A stretch of 64,000 nucleotides of DNA from the NCBI RefSeq assembly GCF_030398385.1, contig NZ_JAOAOQ010000010.1, positions 101,419 to 165,418 on the forward strand. The letters run 5' to 3'. Positions 17,671 to 25,124 of the stretch are shown here, piece by piece (the first letter of the stretch is position 1; the number at the start of each line of letters is the position of its first letter). The position numbers were made by a program, and so were the translations under genes. This DNA comes from Aquibium sp. ELW1220 (GTDB lineage: Bacteria > Pseudomonadota > Alphaproteobacteria > Rhizobiales > Rhizobiaceae). The notes under the pieces are model-generated. The model worked only from the letters and a program-made list of their open reading frames with translations. It was not told the DNA's origin and searched no databases.

Positions 17671-18723
17671 TCAGTTGCCTTCGATCGGCCGCAGGAACCG
17701 GCCTTCTTCCATCCGCATGTCGCCGTCGACGTACAGCGTCGGCGCCAGCACGACGCCGTCCATATGAATCTTCGAGCGGATCGACCCGCCGACGTCGATG
17801 TTTGTGCCGAGGCCGAAATGCATCGCCCCCATCACGTTCTTGTCCTCGCGCTGGATGCCGCGGATCAACGCCTTGGCGTTGACGCCGATGGACGCTTCCG
17901 CCGGGCACATGTAGGCGTTCTCGTCTCCGTACTCGATCAGATAGTCGCGCAGCACACGCGCCGAGGCGCCACCCTCGATCGAGACCACACGACCGTTCTC
18001 CACGTTTAGCTCGATAGGGTCTTCCAGTCGCCCGATGTGATGCATCGTCAGGTCGATGACCAGCTTTCCATTGGCCGAGCCCTCGACCGGCGCGACGTTG
18101 AATTCGCCGGTCGGGAACAGGTAGTAATACAGGTTGCCGCCCTTGCGGTTCTCGTCCTTGTCGAAATCGACGATCTTGTAGGGGTCGAAGCTCTCGCCCG
18201 GCAGCGGCGGCACGAAGATGCGGCCGTCGACGCGGTAGGTGAAGTCGGTCCCGTATTTCGAAGTGACGCGGCATTCCTTCGCGTCGGCGCCGAAGATGTC
18301 CTTCGCCACGTAGTGCTTGCGCACCATCACCTGCTTCATGTCCTCGGTCACCGCGCCCGACTGGAACCACTCCAGCGTCATGCCGCCATCCATGCAGATG
18401 GACGGGATGCGCGCTTCCATGGCGCGGAAGCTGGCCGGAGAATGCAGCATGCCGGTGGACGCGAGCAGGATGTTGACGTCCGACTTCATCATCGCCTCGC
18501 ACACGGCGGAGGGCGGATCGTAGTAGTCGGCCGGCCGCCGCTCGAACAGCGCCACCGTCACGTCGGCGCCGATCTCCTGGAGGATGCTCATGACGACCTG
18601 CCAGACGCGTGGGTCATGCGCCGTATCGGTGAGCACCAGCGCTCGGTCGCCCTTCTTGACGTTCCGGACCAGCGGCTTGCGCAGATATTCCATGCTTCCC
18701 GTGACCAGCGAGCCCGCAGCCAT
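17671..18723 (-). CDS. M29-fold metalloenzyme (leucyl aminopeptidase / 2,5-dihydroxypyridine dioxygenase superfamily)
   Basis: 350 residues of the COG2309 superfamily, which includes thermophilic aminopeptidases (M29) and the NicX-type ring-opening enzyme of nicotinate breakdown. The M29 metal-ligand pattern appears intact: Glu207 (FPTGEF), Glu276 (CPAEAS), His302 (AMHFGLG), and His320-x-Asp322 (KIHMD). 'GMLHSP' and 'SKYGTDF' also recall NicX. It is the first gene of the 12-gene operon, reading away from a control region with three TGTCGACA sites, so it probably catalyses an early step such as amide or ring opening. It could also be a peptidase; the reaction is not decided. Confidence 0.75.
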   Translation of the reverse strand: MAAGSLVTGSMEYLRKPLVRNVKKGDRALVLTDTAHDPRVWQVVMSILQEIGADVTVALFERRPADYYDPPSAVCEAMMKSDVNILLASTGMLHSPASFRAMEARIPSICMDGGMTLEWFQSGAVTEDMKQVMVRKHYVAKDIFGADAKECRVTSKYGTDFTYRVDGRIFVPPLPGESFDPYKIVDFDKDENRKGGNLYYYLFPTGEFNVAPVEGSANGKLVIDLTMHHIGRLEDPIELNVENGRVVSIEGGASARVLRDYLIEYGDENAYMCPAEASIGVNAKALIRGIQREDKNVMGAMHFGLGTNIDVGGSIRSKIHMDGVVLAPTLYVDGDMRMEEGRFLRPIEGN

Positions 18724-19066
18724 GACGACGTTCCTTCCCAGAGCGATGCTGCCCGGCTACCCGGGCCGTTCAAGTGTCGACAGATAGCCAGACGCGGAAT
18801 GTGTCGTCAAGAGTGTCGACACTCAATTTGGCAGAACTCACATCTTTCCTTCGGCGAGGAAAGGGCAGAGAAGCGACGTCGTTTCCGGACTGAGACGGGA
18901 AATCGTGTGCTTTGTTCATATCCGGCAACTGGCGCGAGGCCTTGGCGCGACAATCCGGTGAGCCTTTCGATGGTCGGCGCGCTTGACCGGAGGCGCCGGC
19001 GACCGGTATCTATTCCGAATTCTGTCGACATAAGTCGGCCGTCGCTGCAACGAGGAAGAGCCGCCC
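18724..19066. promoter_or_regulatory. Divergent control region with three TGTCGACA palindromes
   Basis: 343-bp gap between the minus-strand operon and the plus-strand dehydrogenase/cyclase pair. TGTCGACA occurs at 18775-18782, 18814-18821 (extended to the perfect 14-mer GAGTGTCGACACTC at 18811-18824) and 19023-19030, 37 nt before the ATG at 19067. The first two are 39 bp apart centre to centre. A small hairpin (CTTTCCT/AGGAAAG) is at 18844-18863. The core matches the GTnnAC type bound by FadR/FCD regulators, so the GntR protein at 7737-8594 probably controls both directions. Confidence 0.65.
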
Positions 19067-19978
19067 ATGACAAGGATCGCGTTTCTGGGGCTCGGCCAGA
19101 TGGGCGCACCGATGGCGCTGCGGGTGGTGCGGGCGGGGTTCGACCTGACCGTCTACGATCCTTCCGCACGCGCCACCGCTCCGCTGACGGCCGAAGGCGC
19201 CACGGCGGCCGCGTCGATCGCCGAGGCGGCCTCGGGCAGGGACGTGGTGATCGCCTGCCTGCCGAACCAGGCCGTCAGCCGCGCCGTCGGCCTCGAAGCA
19301 GGCGGGGTGCGCGACGCGGCGGATTTCGGCGTCTATGTCGAGATGTCGACCATCGGCTCGGCCGTGGTGGAGGAGATTGCCGCGGCGATGGCGGCGCGCG
19401 GGGCGGGCTTTCTCGACGCGCCAGTCAGCGGCGGACCGCGCGGCGCCAATGCCGGCACGCTGACGACGATGGTCGCCGGAAGCGACGCCGATTTCGCCAC
19501 CTGCGAACCGGTGCTCAACGCGATCGCCGGAAACGTCTTCAGGGTCGGCAGCCGGCCGGGGCAGGGGCAGGTCGCCAAGCTCTGCAACAACATGATCTCG
19601 GCCACTGCCATGGCCGTGTCCTTCGAGGCGGTGACGATGGGCGTGAAGGCCGGCATCGACGCCGACACGCTCGTCGGGCTGATCAACGTCAGCACGGGTC
19701 GCACCGGCGCGACGCTCGACAAGTTTCCGCAGTCGATCCTGCCGCGGACCTTCGACTACGGCGGCAAGCTCGCCACCATGTACAAGGACGTCATGCTCTG
19801 CCTCGAGGAATACCGGGAACGAGGTGTTCCGCACCACGTCAGCTCCAGCGCGGCGCAGATCTGGTTCCAGGGCATGGCGGAAGGGCGGGGCGACGACGAC
19901 TACACCAGCCTGATCAAGGTGGTCGAGAAGTGGGCCGGCGTCGAGGTCGTCGGCAAGGCCGCGCGGAGGGATGCCTGA
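19067..19978 (+). CDS. NAD(P)-dependent beta-hydroxyacid dehydrogenase (3-hydroxyisobutyrate dehydrogenase family)
   Basis: 303 residues. The N-terminal Rossmann motif is 'FLGLGQMGAPMALRVVRAG' (GxGxxG), the substrate loop is 'DAPVSGGPRGA', and the catalytic Lys lies in 'GQVAKLCNNM'. The family oxidises or reduces beta-hydroxyacids and semialdehydes. It reads divergently from the catabolic operon under a shared control region and overlaps the cyclase gene by 8 nt. A second family member is at 39505-40407. The true substrate probably belongs to the adjacent pathway. Confidence 0.9.
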   Translation: MTRIAFLGLGQMGAPMALRVVRAGFDLTVYDPSARATAPLTAEGATAAASIAEAASGRDVVIACLPNQAVSRAVGLEAGGVRDAADFGVYVEMSTIGSAVVEEIAAAMAARGAGFLDAPVSGGPRGANAGTLTTMVAGSDADFATCEPVLNAIAGNVFRVGSRPGQGQVAKLCNNMISATAMAVSFEAVTMGVKAGIDADTLVGLINVSTGRTGATLDKFPQSILPRTFDYGGKLATMYKDVMLCLEEYRERGVPHHVSSSAAQIWFQGMAEGRGDDDYTSLIKVVEKWAGVEVVGKAARRDA

Positions 19979-20714
19979 GATGTGCGACCAGACCCATTTC
20001 AGGGGCACCCGCTGGAAGGGCTGGATCGACATCCCCGATCCGGTCATCGGCGTGGGCACGACGCCCTGGATCGACCTGTCTCACCGCCTGACGGAGGACC
20101 TGTCTGCGATCCCGAACTACCCGCGACCGTCCTTCCGCAAGTGGAAGAGCATGCCCGACTACAACGCCAACCTGACGATCATGGAGATGATCACCCATCA
20201 CGGGACGCATCTCGACGCGCCGAACCATTTCATCATCGACGGGCCGGCCGCCGACGAGATCCCGCTCGAGCGGCTCTACGGCCCGGGTGTGGTCTGGTCC
20301 TTCGCCGTCGAGGAATATGGATTGATCGACGCCGCGGATCTGGACAAGGCGCGCCCGGTCGTCCAGCCCGGCGACATCGTGCTGTTCGACACCGGTTGGG
20401 CGGCCCGGATCGACGATCCATCCTACACCCGCCACGCCTCGCTTACGCCCGAAGCGGCCGAGTGGCTTCTCGACAGGCGCGTGAAGATGATCGGCGTCGA
20501 TTTTGCCACGCCCGACCGCGCTCCGACCAACCGGCCGGCCGGATTCTACTGGCCGGTCCACCACACGCTGCTGCCGCACGGCATCCTGATCGCCGAGCAC
20601 GTGGCGAACCTGCCGAAACTGTCCAACCGTCGCATCGAGGCGATCTTTGCCGGCCTCGGCATCGCCGGCTCGGACGGGTCGCCGGTCCGGGCCATGGCGC
20701 GGGCGGTGGACTGA
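19971..20714 (+). CDS. Cyclase-family metal-dependent hydrolase (kynurenine formamidase-like)
   Basis: 247 residues of the cyclase/KynB family with the hallmark HGTHLDAPNHF (about 77-87) that supplies metal ligands, and 'DIVLFDTGW' near the middle. Members hydrolyse formamides, amides or isatin-type rings. The first ATG (19971) overlaps the dehydrogenase stop by 8 nt; the ATG at 19980 is better spaced from GGAGGG and may be the true start. With the M29-fold enzyme and two alpha/beta hydrolases it suggests a substrate with a C-N or lactone bond to be hydrolysed. Confidence 0.85.
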   Translation: MPEMCDQTHFRGTRWKGWIDIPDPVIGVGTTPWIDLSHRLTEDLSAIPNYPRPSFRKWKSMPDYNANLTIMEMITHHGTHLDAPNHFIIDGPAADEIPLERLYGPGVVWSFAVEEYGLIDAADLDKARPVVQPGDIVLFDTGWAARIDDPSYTRHASLTPEAAEWLLDRRVKMIGVDFATPDRAPTNRPAGFYWPVHHTLLPHGILIAEHVANLPKLSNRRIEAIFAGLGIAGSDGSPVRAMARAVD

Positions 20715-20724
20715 CCGTCGGCGT

Positions 20725-21312
20725 TCAGCGCCTGTAGGGCCGGTAGCGCGCGGCAAGCGTCAGCCGGCCCGCCAGGGTGCCGAAGCCGGCCATGTCGAGG
20801 GCAGGGATGTCTGGTCCCGCGAAACCGCAGATCGCCAGCATGAAATCCTGCGCCGGCTCGATACCCTCGAAAAGACGGCACTGGAGCAGCCCCGGGTGGC
20901 TGCCGAAGCTCGCCTCCAGGCCTGCCTCGATCGCCGCGGCGTCCTTGCTCGTAGCGTCGAACTGCAAGAGCAGCAGCCGTGTGCAGGCGACGGTGCCGGC
21001 CTGCGTTTCGACCTGGCGCGCCGTCAGCCGGACCGGGCGCGCGCGGGACGTGACGCGTTTCGTCCACGGGCTGAAGTTCAAACCCGACACCGCCCGATAG
21101 GCCGGCGATTCCAGCACGTCGAGGTCGGCGAGATCGTAGATCGCGAGGTAGCGTGGCCCGTCGCCGAGCGAGGTGAAACGCAGCGCGGTCTCGAACCCCG
21201 CGATCGCCGCGCGCTCCGGCAGATGTTCGGTGTCGTACCAGGCGTTGAGTTCTTCCTCGAGCGTCGGCTCCGGATCGCAATGGACGAGCAGAAGTCCCCG
21301 GGCGTGTGTCAT
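20725..21312 (-). CDS. Conserved protein, probably dimeric alpha/beta-barrel (EthD-like)
   Basis: 195 residues. 'EEELNAWYDTEHLPERAAIAG' resembles the W-Y-x-x-E-H-x motif of EthD/dimeric alpha-beta barrel proteins, and the sequence appears to contain two such halves (about 1-95 and 110-190). Small barrels of this kind accompany ring-modifying enzymes but have no assigned reaction here. It overlaps the alpha/beta hydrolase gene by ATGA and is co-transcribed with it. Convergent with the cyclase gene, 10 nt apart. Confidence 0.65.
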   Translation of the reverse strand: MTHARGLLLVHCDPEPTLEEELNAWYDTEHLPERAAIAGFETALRFTSLGDGPRYLAIYDLADLDVLESPAYRAVSGLNFSPWTKRVTSRARPVRLTARQVETQAGTVACTRLLLLQFDATSKDAAAIEAGLEASFGSHPGLLQCRLFEGIEPAQDFMLAICGFAGPDIPALDMAGFGTLAGRLTLAARYRPYRR

Positions 21313-22085
21313 GTCGTCCCCGTCGTTTCGTCGAGGAAGCTTTCGACCGCGCCGAGAAAGGCTTCGGGCTGCTCGATCTGCATCATGTGCGGCGCGTTGC
21401 GCAGGACGACGAGCCGCGCTCCTGGAATGGCTGCGGCAAGCGCCTGCTTTGCCGGAAGCGGTGTGGCGGCATCGGCCTCACCGGCGATCACGAGCGCCTT
21501 GCCGGCAAAGCTGCCCAGTCGCTCCAGCGCATCGTGTTCGGCGATCGCCTCCCACGACGCCGCCCAGTTCGATGGCAGGTCCTCGAGCAGCCGACGGCGG
21601 ACGCCCGCAACCTCTTCTGTCGACAAGAAGGATGGCGTGAACCAGCGCTGCAGCGTCGCCTCGACCACCGCCGGCATGCCGTCGCGCTCCGCTTCCGCAC
21701 CGCGCGCGAGGATCGCTTCGCGCGCTTCCGCCGGAATCCGACCCGGGCAGCCTGCGAGAACGAGGCCCGAAACGAGGTCCGGCCGGGCCAGGGCGACATT
21801 CTGCGCGATCATGCCGCCGAACGAGACGCCGATGAGCACGGCCGGTCCGCATTTTTCCTGAAGGATCAGATCGATGACGTCCGTCACCCGTTCGGCCATC
21901 CGCCCCGGACGGGTCGGATCCGCCGAGGCGCCATGTCCGGCGGTGTCGACGGCCAGAACCTGGCAGCGTCTGGACAGGGGTCCGATCAACCCGTCCCAGA
22001 ACGTGCCGTCGAGGCCGACGGGATGGAGCAGAACCAATGGGCTCCCGGTGCCGGACCTCTGGACATGAAGCCGTATCGCTGACAT
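21309..22085 (-). CDS. Alpha/beta hydrolase (3-oxoadipate enol-lactonase-like)
   Basis: 258 residues with the full triad layout: oxyanion HPVG (21-24), DTAGHG (47-52), nucleophile Ser88 in GVSFGG, acid in 'GEADAATP', and His in 'NAPHMMQIEQPEAF'. Similar to PcaD-type lactonases and C-C bond hydrolases. It is the first gene of a two-gene unit whose promoter carries a TGTCGACA palindrome at 22100, linking it to the same putative GntR regulon as the large operon. Unlike the hydrolase at 6918-7709 it keeps a serine nucleophile. Confidence 0.88.
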   Translation of the reverse strand: MSAIRLHVQRSGTGSPLVLLHPVGLDGTFWDGLIGPLSRRCQVLAVDTAGHGASADPTRPGRMAERVTDVIDLILQEKCGPAVLIGVSFGGMIAQNVALARPDLVSGLVLAGCPGRIPAEAREAILARGAEAERDGMPAVVEATLQRWFTPSFLSTEEVAGVRRRLLEDLPSNWAASWEAIAEHDALERLGSFAGKALVIAGEADAATPLPAKQALAAAIPGARLVVLRNAPHMMQIEQPEAFLGAVESFLDETTGTT

Positions 22086-22099
22086 TCGCGCTCCTCGAT

Positions 22100-22107
22100 T
22101 GTCGACA
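22100..22107. promoter_or_regulatory. TGTCGACA palindrome upstream of the alpha/beta hydrolase gene
   Basis: Non-coding copy of the 8-bp palindrome, 15 nt upstream of the hydrolase ATG (22085, minus strand). Its position at or just after the expected transcription start would suit repression. Same core as the sites at 18775, 18814 and 19023. Confidence 0.55.
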
Positions 22108-22553
22108 CTTGATAGCAGAATTCACTCGGGTCGCAACAGTGACTGCCGCTGCGCGCGCTTCGAAATGCGGCCGTATCAAGCGGTCGATCCTGCGCCGGGT
22201 GATCGAGCCTGTCGTTCCGGCGACGGTTCGGAATTCGTCGCGAAGCGATCAGGACGTGAGCCACGATCGTCGGGTGAAGAAGTCCATCCCTCTGGCCATT
22301 CTTCCGAGGCGGAGTCATCCAGGCCTTCCATCCCGGCCATCGCGACGAACGTCGCGATGGCAATTCCGTCCAGCGTTCGGCTCATGCGCAGGCGTGTTCG
22401 GATCCGGCAGCAAGGGGAGCGAGCCAGGACCGCTGTGGTGGCAGGCTATCTTCCAAGCGAGCCTTCCTACGGGCCAAACATCCGCCGCGATTTAGGCGGG
22501 CGCGGATCGCGGCTTCTGCGAGCGGTCGTATATCTCTGATCGGAAAGGATTTT
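22108..22553. other. Intergenic stretch without a convincing gene
   Basis: About 446 bp between the hydrolase promoter and tRNA-Lys. Short open frames exist (for example 22176-22385 minus, 69 codons) but lack ribosome binding sites and recognisable motifs. A 24-bp near-perfect palindrome with an 11-bp stem (CCATCGCGACG and complement, 2-nt spacer) lies at 22337-22360. Confidence 0.5.
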
Positions 22554-22629
<76 letters not shown>

Positions 22630-22955
22630 ACGGAGTTCGCGGCCGGTCGTGACCTCGAACGTGGCGGGTTCATAGCGGGTCGATCCGCGGCATGCAAGCC
22701 TTGATCGTGACAAAAACGCGTCTGCTCCACAGCTGGCCGGTGAGGCGCCGGCGTTGCGCGATCGATGGCGCATCGGCGCCGGTCCGCGCTATGCTGGCAG
22801 ACCTGTCGAATCCGGCGGTCGTGCCTGCCCCTGCGGCGTCCCGCTTTTCCAGACGAAGGCCAGCACAAGAAAATCGTCCTTTATTCTCAATATGGTGAAC
22901 AATCCGCGTTGCATGCGTTATGCTGGTTCGGGGACCAAAAAGGAGAGGGGAAGAC
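22630..22955. other. Intergenic region upstream of the TetR gene
   Basis: 326 bp between tRNA-Lys and the TetR start. It should hold the promoter of both units. It has an A/T-richer patch near 22868-22895 where a promoter could lie, but no clear operator was seen. No credible gene. Confidence 0.4.
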
Positions 22956-23699
22956 GTGGGAATCGAGAATGAGGGAGCCGGCAAGGCGGTGAAGCGGCAG
23001 ACGCGGGCCAGTCCGCGGGTGCCGTCGCGCGGCCGCGGCATCATGCGCTACGAGGGACTGCTCGACAGTCTCGAGGCGCTGCTCGTGGACCACGACCTCG
23101 AGGATGTCGGCCTCTCGCAGATCGCCGAGCACGCCCGCGTTCCTGCAGCTTCGGTCTATCACTTCTTCCCGACGAAGGAGGCTGCCTTCATGGCGCTCGT
23201 GCAGCGCTACGTGTCGGAGATACGCATCATGCAGAAGCGTCGGCCGGTGCCGCCTTCGGCACTGCGCAGCTGGCAGGATTTTCTCGCGCAGGAGCTGCGC
23301 GAGGCCGTCGAGTTCTTTCGCGCCACGCCGCAGGCAAAGAAGCTGTTCCTCGGGCGCTTCGGCGGCATGGAGACCTGGCGCGCCGAAATCGCGCAGAACA
23401 CCAGCGCCGCGCAGCTGCTGTTCAGGCGGCTGAACAGTGCCTTCCACCTGCCGTTCATCCGTGATGTCGAGACCAAGCTCCTGACCTTCATCGAGGTGGT
23501 CGATGCCGTCCTGGGCATTTCCTATGTCCGCGACGGCGATATCACCGACGAGGCCGTCGAGGAGGCGCACCGGGCGAGCGTCGCCTATTTCAGGCTGTTC
23601 CTGCCCGACCATCTCGAACTGCGCGAAGACGTCGCGGCGCGGCTCCATCGCGGCGAGCCGGTCATCCTCGACACGACGGACGGCGCGCCCTGTCCGTGA
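22956..23699 (+). CDS. TetR/AcrR-family transcriptional regulator
   Basis: 247 residues. The N-terminal helix-turn-helix is 'LSQIAEHARVPAASVYHFFPTKEAAFMALV' (about 51-80), the classic TetR recognition helix with S-V-Y-H-F-F-x-T-K. The C-terminal ligand domain is not diagnostic. GTG at 22956 is used because AGGAGAGGGG lies just upstream; the open frame to 22920 would place the start before that site. It is convergent with nrdB and isolated from other plus-strand genes, so its target is not evident. Confidence 0.88.
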   Translation: MGIENEGAGKAVKRQTRASPRVPSRGRGIMRYEGLLDSLEALLVDHDLEDVGLSQIAEHARVPAASVYHFFPTKEAAFMALVQRYVSEIRIMQKRRPVPPSALRSWQDFLAQELREAVEFFRATPQAKKLFLGRFGGMETWRAEIAQNTSAAQLLFRRLNSAFHLPFIRDVETKLLTFIEVVDAVLGISYVRDGDITDEAVEEAHRASVAYFRLFLPDHLELREDVAARLHRGEPVILDTTDGAPCP

Positions 23700-23711
23700 C
23701 GGCGAGGGCTC

Positions 23712-24833
23712 TCAGTCCCAGGCCAGCGCGCCGCCGTTCTGGTACTCGATGACGCGGGTCTCGAAGAAGTTCTTCTCCTTCTTCAGGTCCATCGCCTCGC
23801 TCATCCACGGGAAGGGGTTTTCCGTCTCGGCGAAGACCGGGACGAGCCCGAGCTGGGCGCAGCGGCGGTTGGCGATGAAGCGCATGTACTGCTCGCACAG
23901 CACCGCGTTGAGGCCAAGGAAGCCGCGCGGCATGGTGTCCCGGCCATAGGCGGCCTCGAGCTCGGCTGCGTCCCGCAGCATGCCGCGCACCTCGTCCTGG
24001 AACGCCGTCGTCCACAGATCCGGGTTCTCGGCCCTGATCTGGTTGATGACGTCGATGCCGAAATTCAGGTGAATCGATTCGTCGCGCAGGATGTACTGGT
24101 ACTGCTCGGCGATGCCGACCATCTTGTTGCGGCGGCCGAGCGAGAGGATCTGGGCGAAGCCGGTGTAGAACCACATGCCCTCGAAGACGACGTAGAAGGC
24201 GACCAGATCGCGCAGGAAGCGCTGGTCGGCTGCCTGCGTGCCGGTGCGGAATTCCGGGTCGTCGAGGCTCTGCGTGTGCTTCAGCGCCCAGGCCGCCTTG
24301 TCGGTGATCGACGGCACCTCACGATACATGTTGAACAGTTCGCCCTCGTCGAGGCCGAGGCTTTCGACGATGTACTGGAAGGTGTGGGTGTGCACCGCCT
24401 CCTCGAAGGCCTGGCGCAGCAGGTACTGCCGGCATTCGGGATTGGTCAGGTGGCGGTAGATCGCCAGCACGATGTTGTTGGCGACGAGCGATTCGGAGGC
24501 GGCAAAGAAGCCGAGATTGCGCTTGATGGCGTGGCGCTCGTCCTGCGTCAGCCCGTCGCGCGACTTCCACAAGGCGATGTCGGCCTGCATGGAGACCTCG
24601 GTCGGCATCCAGTGGTTGTTGCAGGCCGCCAGGTATTTCTCCCAGGCCCATTTGTACTTGAGAGGCAGAAGCTGGTTCACGTCGGCACGGCAGTTGATCA
24701 TCCGCTTCTCGTCGACGGAGACGCGGCCGCCCGCGCGGTCGATGTCGCCGAGGCCGGTGGGGTCGGCGGCAGGTGCGGGATTGGTTTCGAGGGCGGGGAG
24801 GGGAGCGGGGCCGGGGTCTGACCAGTCGAGCAT
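23712..24833 (-). CDS. nrdB: Ribonucleotide reductase small (beta) subunit, class Ic type
   Basis: 373 residues. Beta subunit of class I reductase, which generates the oxidant for dNTP synthesis. Metal-site residues are visible at Glu114 (AASES), Glu145 and His148 (EEAVH), with further ligands in '[12 protein letters not shown]' and '[12 protein letters not shown]'. The residue aligned with the E. coli radical Tyr122 is Phe152 (HTHTF), and the first ligand is Glu rather than Asp, as in Chlamydia trachomatis R2, which uses a Mn/Fe cofactor without a tyrosyl radical. The C-terminal tail '[11 protein letters not shown]' would dock to NrdA. The ATG at 24833 follows AGGAG; nrdA lies upstream beyond a 210-bp palindromic repeat. 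Confidence 0.95.
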   Translation of the reverse strand: MLDWSDPGPAPLPALETNPAPAADPTGLGDIDRAGGRVSVDEKRMINCRADVNQLLPLKYKWAWEKYLAACNNHWMPTEVSMQADIALWKSRDGLTQDERHAIKRNLGFFAASESLVANNIVLAIYRHLTNPECRQYLLRQAFEEAVHTHTFQYIVESLGLDEGELFNMYREVPSITDKAAWALKHTQSLDDPEFRTGTQAADQRFLRDLVAFYVVFEGMWFYTGFAQILSLGRRNKMVGIAEQYQYILRDESIHLNFGIDVINQIRAENPDLWTTAFQDEVRGMLRDAAELEAAYGRDTMPRGFLGLNAVLCEQYMRFIANRRCAQLGLVPVFAETENPFPWMSEAMDLKKEKNFFETRVIEYQNGGALAWD

Positions 24834-24902
24834 GGGATGGGATCTCCTGAAAGGGACGTCGGCGTGGGTAAGGACAACCGCCGCGGCTTGCGTTCGAAGG
24901 TT

Positions 24903-25112
24903 CCCCCTCACCGTCTCGGGCTTCGCCCGATCCACCTCTCCCCCATTTCATGGGGGCGAGGAAAAGCGCCTCGACGCCGCGCCTTTTCCTCTCCCCCGGG
25001 CAGGGGGAGAGGTGGCATGCGAAGCATGACGGTGAGGGGGCGTTTGGCGGCTCCCCTCGCGGGCTTTCGACCCGGAACGGTGGATCGGGCGAAGCCCGAG
25101 ACGGTGAGGGGG
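24903..25112. repeat. 210-bp palindromic element with 32-bp perfect inverted ends, between nrdA and nrdB
   Basis: The outermost 32 bases (24903-24934) are an exact inverted copy of 25081-25112, each arm itself containing the small hairpin TCGGGCTTCGCCCGA. Inside are further inverted C/G tracts (CTCTCCCCC / GGGGGAGAG) and a partial third copy of the end near 25030-25055. Dispersed palindromes of this style occur in Mesorhizobium-like genomes. In the nrdA-nrdB transcript it would fold into a large hairpin. Confidence 0.88.
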
Positions 25113-25124
25113 TGCTTGGCGGCG

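Noticed and set aside
22337..22360. 24-bp palindrome CCATCGCGACG..CGTCGCGATGG as a terminator
   Set aside because: No T-run follows and no gene ends nearby; could be an operator but nothing supports it.
22176..22385. 69-codon minus-strand frame between the hydrolase promoter and tRNA-Lys
   Set aside because: No ribosome binding site, no recognisable motif, and it overlaps a 24-bp palindrome; left as intergenic.
24842..25124. Possible CRISPR array or insertion sequence between nrdB and nrdA
   Set aside because: Repeats are inverted rather than direct and regularly spaced, and there is no transposase frame.
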